Assembly (NCBI GenBank): GCA_023229725.1
Contig: JALNYR010000002.1
Span: 1 to 51,753, forward strand
Direction: 5' to 3'
Source: Dehalococcoidia bacterium
Lineage (GTDB): Bacteria > Chloroflexota > Dehalococcoidia > GIF9 > AB-539-J10
Length of the DNA stretch: 51,753 bases
Part shown: one piece after another, positions 15,712-22,970 of the stretch
Numbering within the stretch: the stretch's first letter is position 1
Layout: each line of letters starts with the position of its first letter
The notes under the pieces: model-generated
Databases searched by the model: none
What the model saw: only the letters and a program-made list of their open reading frames with translations
Told to the model about the DNA's origin: nothing
Translations under genes and position numbers: made by a program

Positions 15712-16906
15712 TCACCCCATTCGCCCGCCGGCCCGGCCCAGCCGCGAGCGCAACCGGGACGGCCTCGAGCCGTAGACGGCGCTGGCCAGGAGCTTGCCGA
15801 CGAGGGGCAGCGGGTCCCGCCAAGACGGGAGAAGCATCTTCGTGTGCGGGTCGACGAAATCCGCAAGCCACTGTCGAACGATGCTGCGTTTCCGGGGATG
15901 GCTCAGCATGCAGAGCATATCCAGCGTGAAGAAGTAGCGCGCCTTCATGTCCGTGCGGTACGACGTGACCGGCGCGACGTCGCCATCCATCGCCAGCCGG
16001 TAGAGCAGGTACGGGAAATCAACACCGGCAACCGTCGAGGTGTAGAGCGAGCCCCAGAGCCGCGGGTTGACCTCCATGAACGTGGGCTTGCCGTCGCGCG
16101 GGTCGATACGGAACTCCACCTCGGCGGGGCCGTACCAGTGCATCTCCTTCAGCATGGCGAGCGCCATGCCGGCCAGTTCCGGCCACCGCACCGCCTGGCC
16201 GCACGAAGTGGGGCCTGCAAGGGGGGGGATACGTCCGGATACGCCTGCAGACGACCGCCGCACGCGGCAGCGAGTCGCGGCCCAGCAGCACGTCCACGTC
16301 GTACGTCAGGCCTCCCCACGGAACGTACTCTTGGACGATGACGGGGCCGAACACCTTCTCGATGTGTTCACAGGAGGGCCGGACGTCCTCGGCGCGCTCA
16401 ACCCTGCGGAGTCCGAGGCTGCCGTGGGAGTTGCGCGGACGGACGATGACCGGCAGCTGCAACTGCGCCAGCGCCGCCGCGACGTCACCCGGACCCGCCA
16501 CCGCGAAGGTGGCCGGCACCCTGAGTCCGCAGCGTCGCGCCACCTCCACGGAGAGCGCCTTGTCGTGCGCGCGGCGCAGCGCGTCGCAGCCCGTGAACGG
16601 GAACCGGGCGAGCTGCTGGATCTCGCCCTTCCGGCGCGCCAGCGCGAAGAGCGCGTCATCGAGGACGGGAATCACGACGTCACAGGGGTGCCGCGCGAGG
16701 TCGCCCAAGACGAAGTCCGCGTACCTGTCCGGGTGACGTTCGGGGTCCGGCGAAACGGCGGCGCGCCGGCAGTACCGCGAGAAGAAGCCGACGGAGACGC
16801 GGTCGTTGTCCAGGGCCGTCACGCGAATGCCCTTCTCACCGAGGGAACGGATGACGACAAGGCCCGCTCTTGATTGCGCGTCCGTCACCAGGACCGACGA
16901 TGTCAT
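15712..16906 (-). pseudogene. ATP-grasp ligase, frameshifted at a G8 run
   Basis: Two overlapping frames together make one 397-residue ATP-grasp protein. Residues 1 to about 230 run from ATG 16906 (N-terminal Rossmann-like domain, then the ATP-binding core with LPVIVRPRNSHGSLGLRR and VIVQEYV). The remainder continues in another frame down to 15712, including GPAEVEFRIDPRDGKPTFME and VNPRLWGSL, which holds the metal-binding Glu and Asn. The switch lies at the eight Gs at 16221-16228; one base fewer restores the frame. This is either a sequencing error, a true mutation or a phase-variable tract. Relatives ligate a carboxylate to an amine or thiol, and the substrate is unknown. The ribosome-binding site is weak. 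Confidence 0.8.
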
Positions 16907-17025
16907 GTGCTGCTCAAGCCGGGGGTATTGCGACCCGACCGGAGACAGTATGCACCATCGCGCAGTGCGGACACGAGACCGGCAGTGCAGCAGGCGAACG
17001 GCAGCAACGGCGGGCGTGTGGCAAC

Positions 17026-17056
17026 CGGACGGCGGGCACGCAGCCGCGTGCCCCTA
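17026..17056 (+). repeat. Variable-stem hairpin element
   Basis: CCGGACGGC, then the stem GGGCACGC-agcc-GCGTGCCC (17034-17053), then CCTACC. Compared with the GGGCACGT stem elsewhere, both arms have changed together (T-A pair to C-G pair). It is the first of six elements packed into the gene-free stretch 16907-17481. Confidence 0.88.
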
Positions 17057-17066
17057 CCGCAGCCAC

Positions 17067-17100
17067 GTCCATTGCATCCATCCGGTCCATCGGGTCCATC
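17067..17100. repeat. GTCCAT repeat fragment
   Basis: GTCCAT occurs three times with one CATCCATC between, the reverse complement of the TGGAC units at 44-70 and 1408-1479. No matching left half is visible within 100 bases. Confidence 0.45.
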
Positions 17101-17110
17101 GACCACGTAC

Positions 17111-17143
17111 GCGGGCAGGCGTGGAAGCCTGCCCCTACGGGAG
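17111..17143 (+). repeat. Variable-stem hairpin element
   Basis: Stem GGGCAGGC/GCCTGCCC (17113-17120, 17127-17134) with a 6-base loop, followed by CCTACGGGAG. Confidence 0.88.
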
Positions 17144-17156
17144 AAAGGGCCCCCGC

Positions 17157-17192
17157 CGCGGGCGGACGCAGAGGTCCGCCCCTGCACCGGAG
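17157..17192 (+). repeat. Variable-stem hairpin element
   Basis: Stem GGGCGGAC/GTCCGCCC (17160-17167, 17174-17181) with a 6-base loop. The right flank is CCTGCACCGGAGG, one base off the usual CCTAC. Confidence 0.85.
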
Positions 17193-17241
17193 GGTGCAAC
17201 TGCAGGTGGCGAGTGGGCCCACGGCGTGCCGACGCAACGCA

Positions 17242-17268
17242 GCGGGCGAGGCATGCCTCGCCCCTACG
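17242..17268 (+). repeat. Variable-stem hairpin element
   Basis: Stem GGGCGAGGC-at-GCCTCGCCC (17244-17263), 9-bp arms and a 2-base loop, followed by CCTACG. Confidence 0.88.
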
Positions 17269-17318
17269 ACAATCCCAGCACCCCGTGTCCATGCAGGGCA
17301 GGGACGCGGCGTCCGGAT

Positions 17319-17344
17319 GTAGGGGCCGTTCGAGAACGGCCCGG
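17319..17344 (-). repeat. Variable-stem hairpin element, inverted copy
   Basis: GTAGG followed by the stem GGGCCGTTC-ga-GAACGGCCC (17323-17342), in opposite orientation to its neighbours. Confidence 0.88.
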
Positions 17345-17396
17345 TGACGGGAGTGAAACGCGGTTCATGGTGACAACGGCGGGCGTCCGGCACGTC

Positions 17397-17430
17397 GATG
17401 GTGGGAGGGTCCGAGACCCTCCCACGGGAG
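17397..17430 (+). repeat. Variable-stem hairpin element
   Basis: GATGGT, then the stem GGGAGGGTC-cga-GACCCTCCC (17403-17423), then ACGGGAG. The CCTAC of the right flank is shortened. It lies just upstream of the DUF3467 gene promoter. Confidence 0.85.
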
Positions 17431-17441
17431 GAAAGGCCGCG

Positions 17442-17450
17442 TGCTAGTAT
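17442..17450 (+). promoter_or_regulatory. Candidate extended -10 of the DUF3467 gene
   Basis: TGCTAGTAT resembles an extended -10 element (TGn followed by TAGTAT), 32 bases upstream of the ATG. No -35 box is clear, which is usual for extended -10 promoters. Confidence 0.35.
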
Positions 17451-17481
17451 ACGGGCCGAGCGAACCGCACAGGAGGTCATC

Positions 17482-17793
17482 ATGGTACAGCAGCAGCCAC
17501 CCGTGCCCGCGAGCCAGCACAAGAAGATACCGCTGGAGTTCCCCTCCCAGCTCAAGGGCGGCGCCTACGCCAACAACATGATGGTCGTCCACACCAAAGA
17601 GGAGTTCATCCTCGACTTCCTGATGGTGGGGCCGGGGGGCGGCGCGGTGACGTCGCGCGTCATCATGAGCCCCGGCCACATGAAACGGATGATTTCCGCG
17701 CTGCAGGAGAACATGCACCGGTACGAGCAGCGGTACGGCTCGCTTGCACCCGCTGAGGAGCCGAAGGGCCACATTGGATTCGTCAGGGAGTGA
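17482..17793 (+). CDS. DUF3467 domain protein
   Basis: A 103-residue protein of the DUF3467 family, whose biochemical role is not established. The core motifs are visible: YANNMMVVHTKEEFILDFL, then SRVIMSPGHMKRMISALQEN, then YEQRYG near the end. The start is ATG 17482 with AGGAGGT about 5 bases upstream. The longer frame upstream runs into the repeat element and looks non-coding. It stands alone, with repeat-filled intergenic regions on both sides. Its length is normal for the family. Confidence 0.9.
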   Translation: MVQQQPPVPASQHKKIPLEFPSQLKGGAYANNMMVVHTKEEFILDFLMVGPGGGAVTSRVIMSPGHMKRMISALQENMHRYEQRYGSLAPAEEPKGHIGFVRE

Positions 17794-17820
17794 CCGGCTG
17801 CAACGGTGGGCGTCTGACCG

Positions 17821-17853
17821 TCGGATGGCGGGCACGTGCAACGTGCCCCTACA
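17821..17853 (+). repeat. Variable-stem hairpin element
   Basis: TCGGATGGC, then the stem GGGCACGT-gca-ACGTGCCC (17830-17848), then CCTACACCGG. It is preceded by GCAACGGTGGGCGT, the family spacer. It is the first of four elements in the gene-free stretch 17794-18203. Confidence 0.9.
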
Positions 17854-17898
17854 CCGGAATGCTGTGTTGCCGGTTCACCCGTGATTCAAGACGGCGGC

Positions 17899-17924
17899 CG
17901 GGCCGTTCACGAACGGCCCCTACG
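17899..17924 (+). repeat. Variable-stem hairpin element
   Basis: Stem GGGCCGTTC-ac-GAACGGCCC (17900-17919), followed by CCTACGG. It has the same stem as the inverted copy at 17319, in the other orientation. Confidence 0.88.
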
Positions 17925-17972
17925 GAAGAGGCGAAGGTTGGGCGTTGGCAGCCACGGTACGCGTGCGGCGAT

Positions 17973-18010
17973 CGGATAGCGGGAGGGTCTGAGACCCTCC
18001 CCTACAGGAG
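17973..18010 (+). repeat. Variable-stem hairpin element
   Basis: CGGATAGC, then the near-perfect palindrome GGGAGGGTCT-g-AGACCCTCCC (17981-18001), then CCTACAGGAG. The following 60 bases (a CACCAGGTCGGCGTGGCAAG-type stretch) recur in diverged form after the next copy and after 6470. Confidence 0.9.
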
Positions 18011-18096
18011 ACAACACATTCACCCCACCAGGTCGGCGTGGCAAGCACCCGACACAGCAACGGTGTGCGCCGGCCGCAAGGGCGGGCATGCAAAGA

Positions 18097-18135
18097 CCGG
18101 ATGACGGGAGGGTCTGAGACCCTCCCCTACAGGAG
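18097..18135 (+). repeat. Variable-stem hairpin element
   Basis: CCGGATGAC, then GGGAGGGTCT-g-AGACCCTCCC (18106-18126), then CCTACAGGAG. It is a close copy of the element at 17973, about 125 bases away, so a longer unit was duplicated here. Confidence 0.9.
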
Positions 18136-18203
18136 TCGATGAATGCGCGCCGCCAGGTCGGCGCGGCAAGCACCTCACAAAGGAATGGTGTCTCCGCAAT
18201 CCG

Positions 18204-19382
18204 TCACGCGCTCTTCTTCCCTCCCTGCGTCGCACGATGGCCGCGCATGGCGCGACGGTACACCAGAATGGTGATGGCGGCGATGCCCGCCCAGACAGGG
18301 CTGAAGACGACCAGCCAGATGAGCAGGCCGGCCAGGCCGCGGCCAAGCGAGCCGAGCCCCCGGGCAGCATCCCTGAAGGCGCCTCCAGGACTCCAGACCC
18401 CACTGACCTGGATGTAGTAGTCGCGGTACTCCGTCTCCGACGCGCCCTTGTCATCCGTGACGGTCAGGCGCACGCCGTACAGGCCCTCGTCCCGGTAGAT
18501 GTAGGACGGGTTCGCCTCAGTGCTTGTGCCGCCGTCGCCGAAGTCCCATTCGTACGTGTACGGAGTGAACCCCCCCGACACCTCGGAGTCGAACATCACC
18601 GGTTTGCCCTCGTCCACCGCACGGCTTTCAGCGGCGAACGACACGGTCAGAATCGACTCTCTCAGGTACACCTCGATGAGCGACGAGGCTGACGTCTGTT
18701 CGAGGTAGCGGATGCGCCCCTCGAGCTGCTCTATTTCGCCGCGGACGCGCGACAGTTCGCGCTGCACTTCGAGCAACTCCTCGACCGAGCCCGCGCGCTC
18801 CAGGAGGGCAAGCAGTTTCGCCTCGGTGCTCTGCAGGTTGCGGCGCTGCGCCGTGAGGTCGACGTACTCCTCGGTGACATCGGTGCTGGACGTGGTCTCC
18901 CGGACCACCTCGACGGCGAGGCCGCGCAGCGCGGCGAGAGCGCTGTCAAACCGGTCGGCATCGACTCTGACGACAACCGTGCCGAACGTCCGCCCGTTGT
19001 CTTCGTAGAGAGAGGACGACACCACGTGCCCGTCGAACGTGGCGGCAAGACGGCCGATGTCCTGAGCCACCGCCGTCACATCGTCAACGACCAGCTCCAT
19101 GGAGCCGTTGCGCACCACCATGCGGTCCGGCGTGGAGACAGAGCCATCGGACGGCTTCGCAGGCGTCTGGCCGTCTCCCGTCGATGGAACGCCGGGGGCT
19201 ATGGTCGGCACCGGCGCACCGGGAGTGTAGCCGCTTTCCTCGTCACCCTCCGACCAGCCTCCCGGGTAGCCCGGGGCGACCTCGTTCGGCGAAGCGCAGC
19301 CCGCCGCGCCGACCGCGAGCACACCACCCAACACGATGCACAGGACAAGTCTCACAAACGTGCGACCTCTCAAGAGTCTCAT
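18204..19382 (-). CDS. DUF4349/PKD-domain membrane lipoprotein
   Basis: A 392-residue exported protein. The N-terminal hydrophobic segment ends with a lipobox-like AVGAAGC, so lipid attachment is likely. A Gly/Pro/Thr linker is followed by a DUF4349 domain (about 85-235) whose second half is a long coiled coil (VEELLEVQRELSRVRGEIEQ). A PKD domain (about 243-327, with YEWDFGDGGTS and TVTDDKG) and a C-terminal transmembrane helix (about 344-365) with a basic tail come next. DUF4349 proteins have no firmly known function; a cell-surface role is inferred. The start is ATG 19382 behind AGGGAGGAG. The fusion of DUF4349 with PKD is less usual. Confidence 0.88.
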   Translation of the reverse strand: MRLLRGRTFVRLVLCIVLGGVLAVGAAGCASPNEVAPGYPGGWSEGDEESGYTPGAPVPTIAPGVPSTGDGQTPAKPSDGSVSTPDRMVVRNGSMELVVDDVTAVAQDIGRLAATFDGHVVSSSLYEDNGRTFGTVVVRVDADRFDSALAALRGLAVEVVRETTSSTDVTEEYVDLTAQRRNLQSTEAKLLALLERAGSVEELLEVQRELSRVRGEIEQLEGRIRYLEQTSASSLIEVYLRESILTVSFAAESRAVDEGKPVMFDSEVSGGFTPYTYEWDFGDGGTSTEANPSYIYRDEGLYGVRLTVTDDKGASETEYRDYYIQVSGVWSPGGAFRDAARGLGSLGRGLAGLLIWLVVFSPVWAGIAAITILVYRRAMRGHRATQGGKKSA

Positions 19383-19427
19383 TCGCGTCTCCTCCCTGGG
19401 CACAGGCTCAGCCCGGTGCCCTGACCG

Positions 19428-20183
19428 CTACTTCTCCGCAACCGCGATGAGCATGCCGCTCATCTCCTTGTCATATGGCTGGAACTCGTAGCTCCCGTAG
19501 AACGTGTACCGGTGGAAGCCCACCTTGCGCAGCGCCCCCTCGATGTCGTCGCGAAGGAACACCCGGTTGTAGCAGATGCTCCACACCTGCATGTCCTTCC
19601 GTGCCGGGTCATGGAACAGGTCAACCACGTTGAAGCGGGCGCCGGCGTCGAAGTAGTCGATGACGAACAGCCGCGTGAAATCCCCGCGGTTGACCTCGGG
19701 GATGAAGCGGGGCTTGTCCCGCCAGGTCCGGTCGCTCATGCCCGCGGTGAGCACGAGGATACCGCCGTCACGCAGGACACCTCTCATGCTCGCGAGGGCG
19801 CGGCGCAACTCGACCTCGTCCGGCATCTCGAAGAAGGCGGACGAGAGGCAGACAACCGCATCGAACTCCTTCGCGTACGTCAGCGGCAACTCGCGAAAGT
19901 CGGCCTGATCGAGGGGAACGCTCACATGGTGCGACGCCAGGTTGCGCTCGGCCTGCGCCAGCATCGCCGCGGAGATGTCCGAGCCGAACACCTCGCAGTC
20001 GAGTTGGTGGAAGAGGTAGAGGTCGCGACCCGTCCCGCAGGCACAATCGAGCACGCTGTGGACGTGGTGATGCGCGAACAGCGTGCGGAAGAACTCCGTC
20101 GTCTTCGGGTCGTGCTCGTCGAACGGCCCGAAGAACAGGTCGTACCGCTCGGCGAAGCTCTCGTACGGGTCGGTCATGCTCAT
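19428..20183 (-). CDS. Class I SAM-dependent methyltransferase
   Basis: A 251-residue methyltransferase with a core starting ERYDLFFGPF. Motif I is VLDCACGTGRDLYLF (about 44-58), followed by EVFGSDISAAML, a LDQADFRELPL segment and VLRDGGILVL. The C-terminal beta-rich part (VWSICYNRVFL, MSGMLIAVAEK) is as in the methyltransferase type-11/25 group. The acceptor is unknown. The start is ATG 20183, the first of two close ATGs; the longer frame upstream overlaps the next gene and looks non-coding. It lies 82 bases after the small coiled-coil gene on the same strand. Confidence 0.88.
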   Translation of the reverse strand: MSMTDPYESFAERYDLFFGPFDEHDPKTTEFFRTLFAHHHVHSVLDCACGTGRDLYLFHQLDCEVFGSDISAAMLAQAERNLASHHVSVPLDQADFRELPLTYAKEFDAVVCLSSAFFEMPDEVELRRALASMRGVLRDGGILVLTAGMSDRTWRDKPRFIPEVNRGDFTRLFVIDYFDAGARFNVVDLFHDPARKDMQVWSICYNRVFLRDDIEGALRKVGFHRYTFYGSYEFQPYDKEMSGMLIAVAEK

Positions 20184-20265
20184 TGTGCCCCCAGCACCAG
20201 AAAATGTAGCAGAACGGCCGGCATTAGGCACGTACGACACGAAGACGGGCCCGCCGCAATTGGCG

Positions 20266-20613
20266 TCACGCCCCTTCGACCGGCACCTCACTCTCTCGTC
20301 GAGGCTTCCTGCGCACGGCCGCTGCCTGCTTCTTGAGCCGGCAGCTCTCGACCTGCCCGCACAACACAGAAAGGTCGATGCGCCGGTTCCGCACCATACG
20401 CCGATGGGTGACATTCTTCGTGTCCGCTGTCTCGACAAGCTCCGCGTGCAGGCGCCGGGTGCGCTCCAGGGCCACTTCCGCCTCCTTCAGCTTGCCGGCC
20501 CGGACGAGCCGGTCACAGAGAGCCTTCTCGACGGCAAAATCCTGGAGCACGTGCCTGAGCACGCGTGCTTCGTCACGTATCTCGTTCTGGTCCTGCGTTC
20601 GTGGTTCTGTCAT
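20266..20613 (-). CDS. Hypothetical small charged coiled-coil protein
   Basis: I do not recognise this 115-residue protein. It is rich in Arg, Glu and Leu with heptad-like spacing over residues 10-60 (VLRHVLQDFAVEKALCDRLV, then a KLKEAEVALERTRRLHAELV segment), so a helical hairpin or coiled coil is likely. The C-terminal third is strongly basic. The start is ATG 20613 with CAGGAGA 11 bases upstream. It precedes the methyltransferase gene on the same strand and may be co-transcribed with it. It could be a chance frame, but its composition is protein-like. Confidence 0.55.
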   Translation of the reverse strand: MTEPRTQDQNEIRDEARVLRHVLQDFAVEKALCDRLVRAGKLKEAEVALERTRRLHAELVETADTKNVTHRRMVRNRRIDLSVLCGQVESCRLKKQAAAVRRKPRRESEVPVEGA

Positions 20614-21039
20614 GGTGCATCATGTCTCCTGTTGTATTCACGCGCGACGGCGGTCGCAGAGGCGAGCCGCCAACCAGGGGCTCCTTCCGCCCCGATGCGA
20701 CTGAGACCGGGGGCCGCAATCACCCGTTCAGGGATGCAGAGTGCACCGAGGCGCGCGCGCAGCTATGGTCATGCCACGTCTGTACCGCACCAGCGATTTC
20801 CTGCGCATACGTCACCTTGCCCATCCGACGGGATGCCTCCGACGCCAGAGGGCCTTCCGCCGGCCGCCGCAGTGCGCGCGAGAGGACGAAGGTCTTCCGA
20901 CCGGACTTCCATGCGGTGCTGGAGCAGCCGAAGTGCTGCTGGTGCAGACCGCGGGGAGGAACAGCGTCATGGTACCAGCTTTCGCCGGGAACACCAAGAC
21001 CCGCAGCATCCAGCTACGCCGTACGGTTCGCGACATCGT
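20614..21039. other. Gene-free stretch
   Basis: Several open frames cross this stretch, but none has a ribosome-binding site or a protein-like composition. I see no repeat element. Upstream regions of the small minus-strand gene and of mgtE meet here. Confidence 0.4.
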
Positions 21040-21069
21040 TTGACAGTTGACAATGAATCACCTTAGAAT
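21040..21069 (+). promoter_or_regulatory. Sigma-70 promoter of mgtE with long leader
   Basis: TTGACA at 21040-21045 and TAGAAT at 21064-21069 are separated by 18 bases, a near-consensus promoter. Transcription would start near 21076, leaving a 5' leader of about 200 bases before the MgtE start. I could not match the leader to the known M-box riboswitch, but its length leaves room for RNA control. Confidence 0.65.
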
Positions 21070-21276
21070 TACGCATCCGGCGTTTGGGTCATACCACGCT
21101 GAGCCAGACCCTGACCCGGGACGGACGACTGCCCCCCCATCTCTGTAGACCGGTCACACGTGCAGTCGGGCGGAGTTCGGCCCCGCAGCTCAACGTGCCG
21201 TCGCCGGAGAGACACTCGCAGCTGACGTCACGACGTGCACCGCCGGTGGAAGCGTGCACAGGGAGGAGAGCACGCC

Positions 21277-22650
21277 ATGGCAACGATGACACCCGAACCA
21301 GCAAAGGAAACCTGTGGAGACACTGCCGAACTCGAGCGGCTCATCGGCCTGCGGGACTGGGAGAACGTGCTGAAGAAGCTGCATGACATCCGCACGGCGG
21401 AGGAGGCGGGACTCGTCTGCCTGCTCGACCGCGAACGGACGCTCGAACTGCTGGCCCAGCTGAGCGCTACCGACCTCGCCGAGATGATGGAGACGCTGCC
21501 GGATACCGACGTGTGCCGGTTCTGCGACGCTGTTGACGCGGACACCTTGGCGGACGTACTCGACCAGACCGCTCCCGAACGGGCCGCTCACGTGCTGCGG
21601 GGGCTGCCGGAAGCCAGGGCAAATGAGGTCATGGCCCACATGAAAGAGAGCGAGACCATCGTCCCTCTGCTCTCACACGAACGGGGCACGGCCGGCTACC
21701 ACATGTCACCGTCGTTCGTCTCTCTCGCCCCGGACATGACGTGCGACGAGGCGATTGCGGCTCTCCGGGCAGAGCGCCCCCGCCGCGACTCGGTCGACAA
21801 TCTGTACGTGGTGGACAAGCGCGGGAAGCTCCGGGGAGTGATGACGCTGCGGCAACTCGTCCTCGCGCGCAGCAGCGCGCGGCTGCGCAACTTGATGGAG
21901 AAGAAGGTTCTGACCGCGCGCGCGGACATGGACGAGCGCGAGTGCGTGCGATTGATGGAGGACAAGAACATATCGTCGCTGCCGGTGGTGGACAGGGACG
22001 GCCACATGCTCGGCGTCATCACGCCGCGACAGCTGCTCCACGTCACGCAGGAACAGGCCACCGCCGACATGTACCACATGGTCGGCGTCGATGAGTCGGA
22101 ACGACTCTTCAGCCCTCTCCCCGCATCTCTCGGCAAGAGGCTGCCGTGGCTGCTCGTGAGCCTCGGCTTCGCGTTCATCTCAGGGCTCGTGGTCCACGCA
22201 TTCAACGACACGATAGCCGTGTACGTGGCGCTCGCCGCCTATCTTCCGCTCATTTCGGCCGTAGGCACCAACACGGCCGTGCAGACAGCCACCGTCGTCG
22301 TGCGCAGCCTCGCCACCGGCGAACTGCGCCAGCCGTTGATACGGCGAGCGGTTGCGCGCGAGACCGCGCTTGGAGCCCTCAACGGAGCAGCAATCGCCTG
22401 CGCCTCAGGTTTCATCGCGTACGTCTGGATGCAGGACCTGTGGCTGGCTCAAGTCTTCGCAGTGGCGATGTTCATCACCGTCGGTCTGGGCGGTGTGCAG
22501 GGCATCACCCTTCCGCTCGTGCTGCGCCGCCTCAGGGCCGACCCCGCCCTCGGTTCGAGTGTGTTGCTCGCAACACTGACGGACATCACGGGGTTCGTCT
22601 TCTTCCTGGGCATTGCGACCGTGCTCTTGCGGACTTTCCCCGTGGCATGA
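21277..22650 (+). CDS. mgtE: MgtE-type magnesium transporter
   Basis: A 457-residue channel-type Mg2+ transporter of the inner membrane. It has the order of the family: a cytoplasmic superhelical MgtE_N domain (about 15-130), two CBS domains that sense Mg2+ (about 140-260, with the MEDKNISSLPVVDRDGHMLG repeat), and a five-helix membrane domain from about residue 288. The pore motif reads AYLPLISAVGTNTAVQT, close to the family P-x-I-x6-N-x3-Q pattern. The last helices hold the conserved Asp in TLTDITGFVFF. The start is ATG 21277 with GGGAGGAG upstream; 14 extra upstream residues look non-coding. Confidence 0.95.
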   Translation: MATMTPEPAKETCGDTAELERLIGLRDWENVLKKLHDIRTAEEAGLVCLLDRERTLELLAQLSATDLAEMMETLPDTDVCRFCDAVDADTLADVLDQTAPERAAHVLRGLPEARANEVMAHMKESETIVPLLSHERGTAGYHMSPSFVSLAPDMTCDEAIAALRAERPRRDSVDNLYVVDKRGKLRGVMTLRQLVLARSSARLRNLMEKKVLTARADMDERECVRLMEDKNISSLPVVDRDGHMLGVITPRQLLHVTQEQATADMYHMVGVDESERLFSPLPASLGKRLPWLLVSLGFAFISGLVVHAFNDTIAVYVALAAYLPLISAVGTNTAVQTATVVVRSLATGELRQPLIRRAVARETALGALNGAAIACASGFIAYVWMQDLWLAQVFAVAMFITVGLGGVQGITLPLVLRRLRADPALGSSVLLATLTDITGFVFFLGIATVLLRTFPVA

Positions 22651-22682
22651 CAATAATCTCTTGCGTCCGTTCGTGCACTGAT

Positions 22683-22711
22683 TTGACAACTCATGTGAAG
22701 AAGTCTAACAT
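22683..22711 (+). promoter_or_regulatory. Sigma-70 promoter upstream of the sigma factor gene
   Basis: TTGACA at 22683-22688 and TAACAT at 22706-22711 are separated by 17 bases. Transcription would begin near 22718, 253 bases before the sigma-factor ATG. Confidence 0.7.
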
Positions 22712-22717
22712 GCTCTC

Positions 22718-22896
22718 TGCCAGCAGAAATGCTGTGGGAAGCGCGAGAGATGAGACCGGTAACAAGGCAACTTTGCGCGTGTAGAGACCAGCGAACCGCA
22801 ACTACGCCGTTCGGAGGCGCAGACGGGGCGTGAGGAGTAGCGTTGACCACACGTCGTGGGGCGGACTCCTCGGTTCCCGGGGGGTCCGCAGTCTTT
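22718..22896 (+). ncRNA. Candidate leader or small RNA upstream of the sigma gene
   Basis: About 180 bases between a good promoter and a good terminator, with no credible open frame. Local hairpins are visible: AGCA-gaaa-TGCT (about 22723-22734, a GAAA-type loop), CGCC/GGCG near 22805-22819, and CCAC/GTGG near 22847-22859. I could not match it to 6S RNA, SRP RNA, a T-box or a known riboswitch. It may be a free small RNA or an attenuating leader of the sigma gene. Confidence 0.35.
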
Positions 22897-22897
22897 T
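22861..22897 (+). terminator. Terminator or attenuator in the sigma-gene leader
   Basis: A 9-bp stem GCGGACTCC/GGGGTCCGC (one T-G pair) with an 11-base loop is followed by AGTCTTTTTC. It lies between the promoter at 22683 and the sigma ATG at 22971, so some transcripts should stop before the gene. Confidence 0.65.
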
Positions 22898-22970
22898 TCA
22901 CGACGAAAGTGTCACAAGGACCTAACCTCCGACCGTGCTTCCACGTTATAAGGAAGGAGGAGCAGTGAAG

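Noticed and set aside
17026..18135. Possible CRISPR array
   Set aside because: The repeats are hairpins with variable stems, irregular spacing and both orientations, and there are no cas genes. The spacers are themselves repetitive.
20565..21050. A 161-codon plus-strand open frame in the gap before mgtE
   Set aside because: No ribosome-binding site, odd composition, and it runs over the -35 box of the mgtE promoter.
21076..21276. M-box riboswitch before mgtE
   Set aside because: The leader length is suitable, but I could not find the conserved M-box core by eye.
22718..22896. 6S RNA, SRP RNA or T-box leader upstream of the sigma gene
   Set aside because: None of the sequence signatures I know for these RNAs is present. 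I kept it only as an unassigned leader or small RNA.
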